DNA of 64,000 bases from Pseudomonas sp. B20(2017) (GCF_002113125.1 NZ_NEJP01000002.1:186001-250000), one strand, 5' to 3'. Positions 52,334-61,056 are shown, numbered from the stretch's first letter. The notes: generated from the letters alone by a model not told the origin. Program-made: numbers and translations.

Positions 52334-52954
52334 TTAGCGAAGGGCTTTCCAGGACGCCACGTAGGCCTTGGCATTGGCCGCGACTTGCTCAGTCGTCATG
52401 CCCGGTTTGAACAGTCCGGAGCCAAGGCCGAAGCCTTTGACGCCGGCATCGATGAACGCCTGCATGTTGTCCGGCGTGATGCCGCCGACCGGTGCCAGAA
52501 TCGTCCCGACCGGCAACACCGCCAGCCAGGCTTTCACCACCGCAGGGCCCATCTGCTCGGCCGGGAACAGCTTGAGAATGTCCGCGCCCTCCTCCAGTGC
52601 CGCGAAGGCTTCGGTCGGCGTTGCGACGCCCGGCGACAGGTACAATCCCGCCGCTTTCGCTGCGCGTAACACCTTGGCATCGCTGTGGGGCATGACGATG
52701 ACCTGACCGCCGGCTTCCTTCACCCGTTCGACCTGTTCCGGAGTAAGAACCGTGCCGGCACCGATCAGGCAATCGGCGGGCAACGTATTACGCAGAATGC
52801 GGATACTTTCGTACGGTGCAGGGGAATTGAGCGGTACTTCGATGACGCGAAATCCGGCCGCGTACAGGACTTCTCCGACAGCGGCGGCTTCCTGCGGATG
52901 CAGGCCGCGCAGGATCGCGATCAGACCGTTTTGCGCCAGTGCTTGCTTGAGCAT
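52334..52954 (-). CDS. dgoA: 2-dehydro-3-deoxy-6-phosphogalactonate aldolase
   Basis: The 206-residue KDPG/KDPGal aldolase cleaves 2-dehydro-3-deoxy-6-phosphogalactonate to pyruvate and glyceraldehyde-3-phosphate. Visible motifs are AILRGLHPQEA, GFRVIEVPLNSP (catalytic Glu), GAGTVLTPEQV, and LKLFPAEQMGPAVVKAW with the family lysine/phosphate loop. A strong ribosome-binding site GGAGG lies 6 nt before the ATG. It follows dgoK by 19 bp and precedes dgoD. Confidence 0.94.
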   Translation of the reverse strand: MLKQALAQNGLIAILRGLHPQEAAAVGEVLYAAGFRVIEVPLNSPAPYESIRILRNTLPADCLIGAGTVLTPEQVERVKEAGGQVIVMPHSDAKVLRAAKAAGLYLSPGVATPTEAFAALEEGADILKLFPAEQMGPAVVKAWLAVLPVGTILAPVGGITPDNMQAFIDAGVKGFGLGSGLFKPGMTTEQVAANAKAYVASWKALR

Positions 52955-52973
52955 GTCAGGCCTCCAGTCAGGG

Positions 52974-53963
52974 TTAACGGGATGAGGAATCGATCAGTCC
53001 GGCGGCGAGCGCCAGTTGCCACAGACCACGCTCGGTGGCTTGCTCGGCCAGAGTCACCCGGGCGAAACCGCAGGCGTCGAGGGCCCGGTTGTAACGGGCG
53101 CACAATTGCGCGTTGCCGATGAGGATGATTGATGGAAGGTCTGTGCTGTTGCGCCGGTGCCGTTGCACGGCGGCCAATGCTGTCAGCTCGTGGCCGATCA
53201 GCAGGCCGGACAGATAGTCCGGTTGCGCGGTGGTGCTGAGTTCACCGGTCAGGCCGAGGCTGCGGGCGCTGAACAGCGTCGACAGCACGCCGATCTCTCC
53301 TTCCGCCGATAACGCCACCTGCACGCCGCGATCGAATGCCTCGGCGTCGAACGTCGCGCTGTGCTGTTGGGTACGACCGAGAATGCTGTGTTCGCTGAGC
53401 ACGGCGAACACTTCGCCGGTCATGAAGGTGTCGAAACGGGTGATGCAGCCGTCGGCCACTTCCACCCATTTCGAATGACTGCCCGGCAGACCGATCAGCA
53501 GATTGTTGCCCGCCTCGACCGGCAGACTCTGCAGGACGCCGAGAACCTGGGTCTCCTCGCCGCGCATCACGTTCGGCAGCGCCGAGCGCTGAATCACACC
53601 CGGCACGATGTGCACATCGACACCGCGGATGCTGCGAACGGTTTGCAGGGATTTTCCGAGATCGGCCACGTTGGCCGGCGTATCGCGGTAGCACGCTTCG
53701 CGCCAGCCCTGAGCGCTACCGACCATGCCACAGGCAATCACCGGCAAATCGGGCTGCGCGTCGAGCCAGTCGCCGCAAGCCTCGTCGAACGCCAGTTCAA
53801 AACCGTCGGCGCATTCGCGACCGTTGATGACGCGCGGCGTCTTCGGCAACTGCATGATCCCGAACGACAGCGAACGCTGCGCCAGCACCTGCCTGCCCGC
53901 CGCGAGTTTGTAAGCACGTAGTGAGGTCGTCCCCCAATCGAGCGCGATCAATTGCGCCAGCAT
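52974..53963 (-). CDS. dgoK: 2-dehydro-3-deoxygalactonokinase
   Basis: The 329-residue kinase of the DgoK family begins MLAQLIALDWGTTSLRAYKL, the phosphate-binding actin-fold loop, and has LIGLPGSHSKWVEV and DTFMTGEVFAVLSEHSILG. It phosphorylates 2-dehydro-3-deoxygalactonate. It is the first gene of the operon dgoK-dgoA-dgoD-dgoT. Upstream lie a readable sigma-70 promoter, an IclR-type palindrome and an AATAACAA Hfq/Crc motif just before the AGGTGA ribosome-binding site. Confidence 0.93.
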   Translation of the reverse strand: MLAQLIALDWGTTSLRAYKLAAGRQVLAQRSLSFGIMQLPKTPRVINGRECADGFELAFDEACGDWLDAQPDLPVIACGMVGSAQGWREACYRDTPANVADLGKSLQTVRSIRGVDVHIVPGVIQRSALPNVMRGEETQVLGVLQSLPVEAGNNLLIGLPGSHSKWVEVADGCITRFDTFMTGEVFAVLSEHSILGRTQQHSATFDAEAFDRGVQVALSAEGEIGVLSTLFSARSLGLTGELSTTAQPDYLSGLLIGHELTALAAVQRHRRNSTDLPSIILIGNAQLCARYNRALDACGFARVTLAEQATERGLWQLALAAGLIDSSSR

Positions 53964-53976
53964 CGCTTCACCTGTT

Positions 53977-53984
53977 TTGTTATT
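53977..53984 (-). promoter_or_regulatory. Hfq/Crc-type catabolite-repression motif before dgoK
   Basis: On the mRNA, AATAACAA (AANAANAA) lies 4 nt upstream of the AGGTGA ribosome-binding site of dgoK. A-rich motifs of this form in the translation start region are the known targets of Hfq with Crc in Pseudomonas. Confidence 0.55.
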
Positions 53985-54001
53985 GGCAGTGAGTGAAACG
54001 G

Positions 54002-54031
54002 ACTATAAACCCGGCGAATGCAAAATCTCAA
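54002..54031 (-). promoter_or_regulatory. Sigma-70 promoter of the dgo operon
   Basis: On the minus strand -35 TTGAGA (54026-54031) and -10 TATAGT (54002-54007) are separated by 18 bp; each matches consensus at five of six positions. Transcription would start near 53995. Confidence 0.6.
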
Positions 54032-54045
54032 TATATAAATATCAT

Positions 54046-54060
54046 TCCCATATTGTGGGA
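54046..54060. promoter_or_regulatory. IclR-type palindrome upstream of the dgo promoter
   Basis: TCCCATATTGTGGGA is a palindrome of 5-bp arms around a 5-bp AT-rich centre, like TTCC-N-ATATT-type IclR operators. It is 14 bp upstream of the -35 element, a position that suits activation. Confidence 0.5.
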
Positions 54061-54153
54061 CTTTCAAGTGTGACAAGATTTTCTCCACCAACACTCTAAA
54101 ATGCCGCCTCGCGCCCCCGGCGGCGCACGCACTCGAATGCTCAAGGATGAAAA

Positions 54154-54624
54154 ATGAAGGTACTGAAAACGTTGGCGCTGCTGGGCGCACTTTGCTTCAG
54201 CTCAGTCGTCAGCGCTGCACCATCGCTGAAGGAAGGCGATATCTGGGCCTACAAGACCCGGTCGGGAGAAGAGCAGTCGACACTGACCATCCTGAAAATC
54301 GAGGACTACCCGGCATACGGCAAGGTTGTGCACATCCGGGTCGACGGCATCCGCATGATCAACCCGGTGGCGGGTAATGAAATCAATGAAATGCCTCATC
54401 TGCCCTTCCATGCCAAAGCCTTGCAACAAAGCCTCACCCGACGCGTGGGAGAGGCTGCGCAGATTCCGGATTTCAGTCAGGGCTACGAGTATTGGAAAGC
54501 GGCCTTCGATGAAGGGAAGGCCGGAGCCTTCAAGATTTCCGTACGTCAGGCACTTGATGGTCTTTTGAGTGGCAATTGGGAAGCGACCGATGAGAAAACA
54601 GCCAAAACCAGACAAAAGCCCTGA
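54154..54624 (+). CDS. Exported protein of unknown function
   Basis: The 156-residue protein has a clear signal peptide (MKVLKTLALLGALCFSSVVSA, about 21-22 residues) and a small soluble mature part with EGDIWAYKTRSGEEQSTLTILKIEDYP. It contains no recognised domain and no cysteines in the mature part. It is probably periplasmic. AAGGA lies 7 nt before the ATG. It is divergent from the dgo operon, with a 190-bp shared promoter region, and converges with the GNAT gene, whose stop is 3 bp away. Confidence 0.75.
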   Translation: MKVLKTLALLGALCFSSVVSAAPSLKEGDIWAYKTRSGEEQSTLTILKIEDYPAYGKVVHIRVDGIRMINPVAGNEINEMPHLPFHAKALQQSLTRRVGEAAQIPDFSQGYEYWKAAFDEGKAGAFKISVRQALDGLLSGNWEATDEKTAKTRQKP

Positions 54625-54627
54625 CGA

Positions 54628-55107
54628 TCAACCCTCGGCAAACTCGCGCAACACCTTGCCATCCATGCGGTAACGCACCCACTCTTCCTGTGGCTGGGCG
54701 CCGAGGGATTTGTAGAATTCGATGGCCGGGGTGTTCCAGTCCAGCACGCTCCATTCGAACCGGCCACAGTCGTTGGCGCAGGCGATTTTCGCGAGGTGGC
54801 GCAGCAGGGTTTTACCGGCGCCGCCGCCCCGTTGTTCCGGGGTGATGTAGAGGTCTTCGAGGTACAGGCAGTTGCTGCCCAGCCAGGTCGAATAGCTGAA
54901 GAAGAACACCGCGAAACCGATCGGCACGCCATCGCGCAGGCAGATAAGACCATGGGCGGTGGCGCCTTCGCTGAACAGGCTGCGCTCGATGTCGGCGACG
55001 CTGGCGATGACTTCGTGACGGGCCTTTTCGAAGTCTGCCAATTCGGTGATGAACGCGAGGATTTGCGGAGCATCGCTGGGGGTCGCCGGGCGGATTTCGA
55101 TCGTCAT
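54628..55107 (-). CDS. GNAT family N-acetyltransferase
   Basis: The 159-residue protein is a GNAT acetyltransferase with the acetyl-CoA pyrophosphate loop in EQRGGGAGKTLLRHLAKIA (about 98-116). SNCLYLEDLYITP is the strand before it and WNTPAIEFYKSLGA is motif B. The layout resembles diamine or polyamine N-acetyltransferases (SSAT-like), but the acceptor cannot be assigned. The ATG at 55107 has AAGG 7 nt upstream. Confidence 0.87.
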   Translation of the reverse strand: MTIEIRPATPSDAPQILAFITELADFEKARHEVIASVADIERSLFSEGATAHGLICLRDGVPIGFAVFFFSYSTWLGSNCLYLEDLYITPEQRGGGAGKTLLRHLAKIACANDCGRFEWSVLDWNTPAIEFYKSLGAQPQEEWVRYRMDGKVLREFAEG

Positions 55108-55216
55108 GGACGGGCCTTGTCGGAAAAAGGAAAACGCCATACTAAGGCGGCGCGCGGCGCTCGTCACATGGCAAAGCAAACACTACCCTACTCAATTACA
55201 GAAACACGGCGATCCG

Positions 55217-55306
55217 TGTGGGAGCGAGCTTGCTCGCGAAGGCGTCCCGCCAGTCGATGGAGGTATTGCCTGTGCCGAGGTCTTCGCGAGCAAGCTCGCT
55301 CCCACA
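55217..55306. repeat. REP inverted pair F
   Basis: REP copies 55217-55240 (plus) and 55283-55306 (minus), TGTGGG ends outward, spacer 42 bp, between the divergent GNAT and HD-domain genes. Confidence 0.93.
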
Positions 55307-55335
55307 AGGACTGTTGTTTGCTTTATAGGACATGC

Positions 55336-55989
55336 ATGAACACGATCGCTTTCGAACCACTGGCCTCACTCGCCGCCGAACTGCTGCCCCATGCGCTGGA
55401 ACCGTCGGAGGATGGCGCCCATGATCTATCGCACCTGCAACGGGTCTGGCACAACGTGCGCACTTTGCAGGCCGAGGAAGGTGGCGACCTTGAGGTGCTG
55501 CTGGCGGCGGTGTTGCTGCACGATTGCGTCGCGGTGGAAAAGAACTCGCCGCTACGTGCACAGGCATCGCGACTGGCAGCGGAAAAAGCCTCAAAGGTGT
55601 TGGCAAACGTGAACTGGCCCGAAGCCAGAATCGACGCCGTCACCCACGCCATCGAAGCCCACAGTTTTTCCGCCAACATCACCCCGCTCACCCTCGAAGC
55701 GCGACTGATGCAGGACGCCGACCGTCTCGACTCCATTGGCATGCTCGGCGTCGCCCGCACCTTCTACACCGCTGGGCGCATGGGCAGCTCGCTATACGAC
55801 CCGCACGACCCCGAGGCCAAGGAAAGGGACTACGACGACAAGCGATTCTGCCTCGATCATTTCCAGACCAAACTGCTGCACCTCGCCGACGGTTTCCAGA
55901 CCGTTGCCGGTCAGCGTCTGGCGCAAATTCGTCATCAACGCCTGAAGGGTTTCATGGAGCAGTTCAAGGAAGAGATCGGCGTGGTCTGA
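55336..55989 (+). CDS. HD-domain phosphohydrolase-like protein
   Basis: The 217-residue protein has the HD metal-dependent phosphohydrolase motifs: HDLSHLQRVW (about 28), LLHDC (HD pair about residue 64), EAHSF and DADRLDSIG. It resembles the YedJ-type HD proteins acting on nucleotides or phosphates; the substrate is unknown. AGGA lies 5 nt before the ATG. It starts 30 bp after REP pair F and is followed by an MFS gene 111 bp downstream. Confidence 0.88.
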   Translation: MNTIAFEPLASLAAELLPHALEPSEDGAHDLSHLQRVWHNVRTLQAEEGGDLEVLLAAVLLHDCVAVEKNSPLRAQASRLAAEKASKVLANVNWPEARIDAVTHAIEAHSFSANITPLTLEARLMQDADRLDSIGMLGVARTFYTAGRMGSSLYDPHDPEAKERDYDDKRFCLDHFQTKLLHLADGFQTVAGQRLAQIRHQRLKGFMEQFKEEIGVV

Positions 55990-56100
55990 AGGTGTTACTC
56001 CGGTCATTCACGATCCTGAGATCACCAAGCTCAGACCTAAGCCGCAGGCATGACGTGATAGATAGATGACGCTCAATTTTTTCGGTCAAGGAACCGCGTC

Positions 56101-57297
56101 ATGCCTCAAGCAACACCTCAGGTCTCGGGCAAACTGTTCGGCCTGTTCTGCCTCGCCAGTTATCTGTTGTCGCTGTCCTACGGCTCGACGTTTTTGCTCT
56201 CGCTGTTGATCGGTTCTCGCGGCGGCAACGAGCACGATGCCGGCAGCGTGATCAGTGCGGCGATGCTCAGCACCTTCGTTGCGGTGCTGGTGTCCGGACA
56301 CCTGTCCGACTGGCTGGGTGCGGCGCGTTCGATTGCGTTGTTCGGGCTGTTGCTGGTGGCGGCGAGTCTGGGGTTTGCGACGACGCCGGGCTTCGGCCAT
56401 TGGCTGCTGTTTTTCGGCTTGCTGCTCGGGTTGGGCTGGGGCGTGTTCTACACGCTGGGGCCGATCATCGTCGCCAGTCTGGTAAGCCCGGCGCAGCGGG
56501 CGAAATACTTTGCGCTGCTGTCCGGCAGCATGATGACCGGGATCGGCAGCGGCCCGTTGCTCGGACGTGCAGCGAGTGCGCTGGGTTTGCCGGTGACGTC
56601 GGCGTTCTATCTGGCGGCTGCGGCGAGTCTGGTTGGCGTGCTGTTGTTCTGGCGTCTCGGTGCCCGTCTGAAAAGTACACAAGCCGCGTCAGCGGCAAAA
56701 ATCAGCTGGCAGGCGACTGCTCAGGTGCTCAGTTCCCGAGCGGTGTTTCCGATCATCATGGTCGGCCTCGGCGGTTGTGTATTCGGCGGGCTGTCGAGTT
56801 TCCAGACCAGCTATGCCGCCGCCCGTTCGCTGGATTATTCGCTGTTCTTCCTGGGCTTCATGAGCGCTGCGATCAGCAGCCGGATGTTGATCGCGGGCTA
56901 TGTGGTCAAACGTGATCCGCTGCGCGCGTCGTGCCTGTTGTCGGGGTTGATGCTCGGCTCGATCGTGTTGTTCGCGTTCGGCGTGCAGAGTGGTTTCAGC
57001 TATCTGCTGGCAGCGGTGATGCTGGGTGTCGGTTACGGCCTTACCTACTCGGTGATCAACGGATTGGCGGCCAACGAAGCGCCGGCCGGCACCACGTCCC
57101 AAGCATTGCTGTTGTTCAGTCTTTCGTACTTCATCGGCGTGTTCGGTTTCCCGCTGCTGGCCGGGAAAATCATCGTCGAGCACGGCATGGCGACGCTGTT
57201 GCTGACCGTGCTGGCGGTGGCCGTATCGAACTGGTTGATCACGATCGGGCGCCTGCTGTGGAGACAGGCCGAAAGCAAAACCGCGCCAGCCAACTGA
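56101..57297 (+). CDS. MFS transporter
   Basis: The 398-residue protein has about twelve transmembrane helices and typical MFS features, including SGHLSDWLGAARSIALFG between helices 2 and 3 and a matching loop in the C-terminal half. It belongs to the small MFS group without a cytoplasmic extension; the substrate is unknown. AAGGAA lies 7 nt before the ATG. There is no linked regulator. Tail ETKTAPAN-like end and family length look complete. Confidence 0.88.
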   Translation: MPQATPQVSGKLFGLFCLASYLLSLSYGSTFLLSLLIGSRGGNEHDAGSVISAAMLSTFVAVLVSGHLSDWLGAARSIALFGLLLVAASLGFATTPGFGHWLLFFGLLLGLGWGVFYTLGPIIVASLVSPAQRAKYFALLSGSMMTGIGSGPLLGRAASALGLPVTSAFYLAAAASLVGVLLFWRLGARLKSTQAASAAKISWQATAQVLSSRAVFPIIMVGLGGCVFGGLSSFQTSYAAARSLDYSLFFLGFMSAAISSRMLIAGYVVKRDPLRASCLLSGLMLGSIVLFAFGVQSGFSYLLAAVMLGVGYGLTYSVINGLAANEAPAGTTSQALLLFSLSYFIGVFGFPLLAGKIIVEHGMATLLLTVLAVAVSNWLITIGRLLWRQAESKTAPAN

Positions 57298-57379
57298 ACC
57301 GTTCGTCGCTCATCAGGCACCATTGCGGAGCGAGGGCAGACCAAGATCATGTAAGGATTCCAATCACTGGAGACACCCC

Positions 57380-57712
57380 ATGATCTCGTCAAGGTTGACC
57401 GCCCTGGTATTCGCCACACTGCTCAGTCCTGCGGTTTTTGCCGCCACCACCGCCGCCGGCACCGGTCCCACCGACCCGGTCGAGCGCCCGAAAGCCCCTG
57501 CCATCCAGAGTGCCCCCGGCATGAACACTGACGGCTCAGGGGTGGAAAATGCCCTGCCACCGGCGACCGGCACCGACCCGCGCACCCAGGGCAATGATCC
57601 TGGCCGTCAGGGTGGCACTTCCGGCAATCCCCTGCCGCCGGATAACTCCGGAGCCGGTACCGACTCGAAAACCACCACTGGTGGCTCGGGCTCGGAAGGA
57701 GCCGGAAAGTAG
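57380..57712 (+). CDS. Exported glycine/proline-rich hypothetical protein
   Basis: The 110-residue protein has a signal peptide (MISSRLTALVFATLLSPAVFA, about 21) and a mature part of low complexity, rich in Gly, Pro, Thr and Asp, ending SGSEGAGK. No fold or motif is recognised. It is probably an intrinsically disordered periplasmic protein. It heads a run of three small genes on the same strand with gaps of about 40 bp. Confidence 0.72.
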   Translation: MISSRLTALVFATLLSPAVFAATTAAGTGPTDPVERPKAPAIQSAPGMNTDGSGVENALPPATGTDPRTQGNDPGRQGGTSGNPLPPDNSGAGTDSKTTTGGSGSEGAGK

Positions 57713-57755
57713 TTCGCCCTCTCGAAGCCCGATTCACATTCAGGAAGAGGTAACC

Positions 57756-58010
57756 ATGAACGACGATAAAAACCTGGAAAAAGAAGTCCTCACCCGTTTG
57801 TTGCATGCCCACCCGAACGGACTGGGCAAGGAAGTGCTGGACAATTATCGTGGCGAGAAGGTCGTGGCCAGCGCCCTCGCCGCGCTGCAAGACCGTGGAC
57901 TTATCCACCATGGCCACGTGACCTGTAACGAAGCAGGCGAGCACTCATTGAACCTGCCCATCAAACTCAGTGCCGCAGGCGTGGAAGCGGCCCGCAAACT
58001 CGACAGCTGA
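57756..58010 (+). CDS. Small winged-helix-like protein of unknown function
   Basis: The 84-residue protein has alternating short helices and a beta-wing-like pattern (EVLTRLLHAHPNGLGKEVLDNYRGEKVVASALAALQDRGLIHHGHVT), consistent with a small wHTH or DNA-binding-like domain. No family name can be given. GGAAGAGG lies 7 nt before the ATG. It is the middle of three small co-directional genes. Confidence 0.68.
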   Translation: MNDDKNLEKEVLTRLLHAHPNGLGKEVLDNYRGEKVVASALAALQDRGLIHHGHVTCNEAGEHSLNLPIKLSAAGVEAARKLDS

Positions 58011-58046
58011 CCACAGCACTCAAAACCTGGTGCAAGGAGAAATCCA

Positions 58047-58427
58047 ATGCCTCGTGGAAGCAAAGCCAAATACACCGCCGAACAAAAGCGCAAGGCCGCG
58101 CACATCGAAGACAGCTATGAACAGAAAGGCGTTCCGAAGGACGAAGCCGAGGCGCGGGCCTGGGCGACTGTCAACAAACAGTCTGGCGGCGGCGAAAAGA
58201 CGGGGGGTTCCGGGCACCGGAAACCGGCGAGTGCCAAGTCTGAGGATCGCAAGGAGTCGGCGCGACGCGCGGCGGTGAGCCGCGAGGGACGCTCGCGCGA
58301 CAGCAAGGCTTCGCGCGAAGTGCAGACGGTCGACAGCCTGAGGAAAGAGGCGCGTGAGCGGAAGATTCCCGGGCGCTCGACCATGCGCAAGGATGAGTTG
58401 ATAGCCGCGTTGCGCAAGGCGAGTTGA
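58047..58427 (+). CDS. Rho N-terminal-domain-like basic protein
   Basis: The 126-residue protein is highly basic and starts with MPRGSKAKYTAEQKRKAAHIEDSYEQKGVPKDEAEARAWATVNKQSGGG, the family often labelled plasmid stabilisation protein. A disordered Lys/Arg/Ser middle follows. The C-terminal VDSLRKEARERKIPGRSTMRKDELIAALRK resembles the SAP-like Rho N-terminal domain, suggesting nucleic-acid binding. AAGGAG lies 8 nt before the ATG. Despite the database label there is no sign of a plasmid. Confidence 0.75.
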   Translation: MPRGSKAKYTAEQKRKAAHIEDSYEQKGVPKDEAEARAWATVNKQSGGGEKTGGSGHRKPASAKSEDRKESARRAAVSREGRSRDSKASREVQTVDSLRKEARERKIPGRSTMRKDELIAALRKAS

Positions 58428-58457
58428 ATCAGGCTTTGTGCTGAATCTTCTAGCCTC

Positions 58458-58532
58458 TTCGCGAGCAAGCTCGCTCCCACAGGGTATGTGTGAACACCAC
58501 AGTTCCCATATGGGAGCGAACTTGCTCGCGAA
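58458..58532. repeat. REP inverted pair G (degenerate)
   Basis: REP copies 58458-58481 (minus) and 58509-58532 (plus, diverged at two or three positions), inward TGTGGG ends, spacer 27 bp. They lie just downstream of the Rho-N-like gene, before the convergent PfkB gene. Confidence 0.88.
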
Positions 58533-58541
58533 AGCGATCGA

Positions 58542-59471
58542 TCAGTGATCGCAAGTATCAAGGATCAATGCATCGACTTCGGCAGTGCCCGGTGATGTCG
58601 CCGGGCCCCAACGGGTGACGGCCAACGCGGCCGCAGCGTTGGCGCGCCTTGCGGCTTCGTGAGCCGCGAGTCCTTGCGCAAGCCCGGCAACGAACACCCC
58701 GGCATGCGCGTCACCCGCGCCGTTGCTGTCTACCGCCTGCACCTTGAAACCCGGTACATGCTGACGTTCTCCACGCTGATGAATCCAGCAACCCTGTGGA
58801 CCATCGCGCACAACCATCAGCACGTCCTTGGGCAGGTGCACGGCCAAGCGGTCCAGTGCTGTTTCGATGTCCGCCGCGCCCGTGAAACGCAGCGCCTCGA
58901 CGCTGTTGCTGGTCCACACGTCGATGCGCGGCAGCAACGCCTGCATCATCGGTGAGTCCGGCGACTCCACCAGCGGGCCGGGATCGAACACCACATTGAT
59001 TGTCTTCGGCAGCGCCAGCGTCCAGTCCAGCAACGCCTGAGCCTTGCCGCTGTGCAGCAGGCTGTAGCCGCTGACGTAGACGTAGTCCCCCGACTCGGCG
59101 GCAACGCTGTTCAGCTCCGCCGCCGTGACCTCGCCTTCAGCGCCGATGTAGGAAATGAAACTGCGCTCGGCCGACGCATCGGTCAGCGCCACGCAGATGC
59201 CGGTGTCACGCTCTGCAGGCTGATCGATGCCGATGCGGATGCCTTCGGCGCTCATCGCTTGGCGCGCCAGATCGCCGAACCGACCGTTGCCGTGGCGACC
59301 CAGATAGACCACCGGCAAGCCATTGCGCGCGGCGGCGGCCATCACATTAAAGCCGCCGCCAGCTTCGAAACTGGCGGACTGCGCCAGCACGTCACCGCCG
59401 ATTTGCGGCAGCGCCTCCACGGCCATGACCAAGTCGATGATGACCTGGCCGGTGTGCAACATCTTAGGCAT
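58542..59471 (-). CDS. PfkB-family carbohydrate/nucleoside kinase
   Basis: The 309-residue protein has the ribokinase (PfkB) fold: an N-terminal sugar-binding strand with VIIDLVMAVEALPQIGGDVLA and GGGFNVMAAAARNG, and the C-terminal catalytic anion hole SNGAGDAHAGVFVAGLA with catalytic Asp. It phosphorylates a sugar or nucleoside hydroxyl; the substrate is unknown. The ATG at 59471 (MPKML) overlaps the end of the upstream permease gene. In gene order it corresponds to YegV of the E. coli yegTUV locus. Confidence 0.88.
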   Translation of the reverse strand: MPKMLHTGQVIIDLVMAVEALPQIGGDVLAQSASFEAGGGFNVMAAAARNGLPVVYLGRHGNGRFGDLARQAMSAEGIRIGIDQPAERDTGICVALTDASAERSFISYIGAEGEVTAAELNSVAAESGDYVYVSGYSLLHSGKAQALLDWTLALPKTINVVFDPGPLVESPDSPMMQALLPRIDVWTSNSVEALRFTGAADIETALDRLAVHLPKDVLMVVRDGPQGCWIHQRGERQHVPGFKVQAVDSNGAGDAHAGVFVAGLAQGLAAHEAARRANAAAALAVTRWGPATSPGTAEVDALILDTCDH

Positions 59472-60930
59472 GAGCATTCTCGGATTGCGCGGCGCGGCGA
59501 TCTCTCGCCCCGCCGAGTACGAAGTAAATGCCGCCGGCGACCACGAACGTCACGATCCAGCCGAGGCCGTTGTGGCCCAGCCAGGAGTCGGACAGGAAGC
59601 CCTTGAACCAGACATTTTCAGCCGTGGTGCCGATGGTGGTGAAACTGAAGCCCAGCACGATCGCAATCGCCCACGCGCCGAACGCGCGCCACTCGATGCC
59701 GCCGCTGTACCAGTAGGCGCTGCTCGGGCTGACGTCGAGCAGGTCTTTCGGGCTGTAGTAGTGACGGTGAATCAGGTCGACGACGAAGATCCCGACCCAC
59801 GCAGTGATCGGCACCGCCAGCAGGGAAATGAAGGTAATGAACGGGCCGTAGAAGCTGTCGGCGATCAGCATGAAGTAGATCGAACCGGCGAAGATCGCAA
59901 CGATATCGACGACCACCGCGTACACGCGCTTGACCTTCAGGCCGAGGGTCAGCGTGGTCAAACCGGCGGAGTACACCGACAGGTTGTTCGACAGCAGCAG
60001 ACCACCGAATGCGGTGATCAAGTACGGCACGGCCATCCAGGTCGGCAGCATGTCGCGGATCGCCACAATCGGGTCAGTCGCCGACGCCAGATCGTTGTTG
60101 CCCACCGACAGCAGGCCGCCGAGGGTGATCAGCAGCACCAGCGGAATCCCCGCGCCGAACGCCGCCGAAGCGACCAGGCGCACGGCTTTGACGCTGCGAT
60201 GCTGATAGCGCGACATGTCGGCGCCTGCGTTGGCCCAGCCGATCCCGGTGCCGGCGGCCATGGTGCCGATGCCGATGATCATCGCGCTCATCGGTGCTGG
60301 TGTGGCGTTGAACACCGCGCTCCAGTCGATGGTCGCGCAGAGGAAGCCGCCGACCAGAATGTTCAGCGCACCGAACACGTAGGTCGCCCACTTCTGGATC
60401 ACCAGCAAGGTGGCGTGGCCGAGGCCGGACACCGACAGGGTCAGCAGCACGAAAATCGCGATAAAAATCAGGGTCAGCACCGGCGCGCTTTTGGCTTCCA
60501 CCGGCGAGCCGAACAGGATCGAACACAACGACAGCAGCACGAACGCGGCGGTGGTGGTGTTGACGGTTTCCCAGCCCAGGCGCGACATCAGCGACACCAG
60601 CGTCGGGCCGATATTGCCGCGTACACCGAAGATTGCCCGCGACAGGGTCAGGCTCGGCGCACGACCGCGACGACCGGCAATCGAGATGATCCCCACCACC
60701 GCGAACGAACCGGCAGCGCCGAGGATCGCGACGATGATCGCCTGCCAGATCGCCAGGCCGCGAAACGCAACCAGCGTGGCGCCCAGCGGCAGGCCGAGGA
60801 TGGAAATGTTGGCAGCGAACCAGACCCAGAACAGTTGCAGCGGATGGCCGTTGCACTCGCCTTCCGGCACCGGTTCGATGCCCCGGGTTTCCAGTTGCCC
60901 GGCGCTTTGCCCGGCGTTCGATGAACTCAT
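59464..60930 (-). CDS. NCS1-family permease (cytosine/nucleobase-type)
   Basis: The 488-residue permease has about twelve helices of the LeuT fold. It carries NCS1 signatures including LFWVWFAANISILGLPLGATLVAFRGLAIWQ near the start and AGTGIGWANAGADMSRYQHRSVKAV in helix 6, like cytosine permease CodB and related nucleobase or nucleoside carriers. AGGAG lies 8 nt before the ATG. It is encoded between an ADP-ribosylglycohydrolase and a PfkB kinase, so it probably imports a nucleoside or base. Sodium or proton coupling is expected but not readable. Confidence 0.9.
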   Translation of the reverse strand: MSSSNAGQSAGQLETRGIEPVPEGECNGHPLQLFWVWFAANISILGLPLGATLVAFRGLAIWQAIIVAILGAAGSFAVVGIISIAGRRGRAPSLTLSRAIFGVRGNIGPTLVSLMSRLGWETVNTTTAAFVLLSLCSILFGSPVEAKSAPVLTLIFIAIFVLLTLSVSGLGHATLLVIQKWATYVFGALNILVGGFLCATIDWSAVFNATPAPMSAMIIGIGTMAAGTGIGWANAGADMSRYQHRSVKAVRLVASAAFGAGIPLVLLITLGGLLSVGNNDLASATDPIVAIRDMLPTWMAVPYLITAFGGLLLSNNLSVYSAGLTTLTLGLKVKRVYAVVVDIVAIFAGSIYFMLIADSFYGPFITFISLLAVPITAWVGIFVVDLIHRHYYSPKDLLDVSPSSAYWYSGGIEWRAFGAWAIAIVLGFSFTTIGTTAENVWFKGFLSDSWLGHNGLGWIVTFVVAGGIYFVLGGARDRRAAQSENAHA

Positions 60931-61056
60931 GAAAAATGCTCCTGTTTGCCTTTATTGTGGTTGTGGCAATGACGCAGAACGACAAGACATCCTGCCCTTC
61001 CTGGGCCTGTCTGCGCGATCCATTGCGGGTGAATATTCAAGACTTGTGGTGCGCCT

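Noticed and set aside
58047..58427. Plasmid stabilisation protein or toxin-antitoxin component
   Set aside because: The name is inherited from database labels; there is no partner toxin gene and the C terminus is a Rho-N-like SAP domain.
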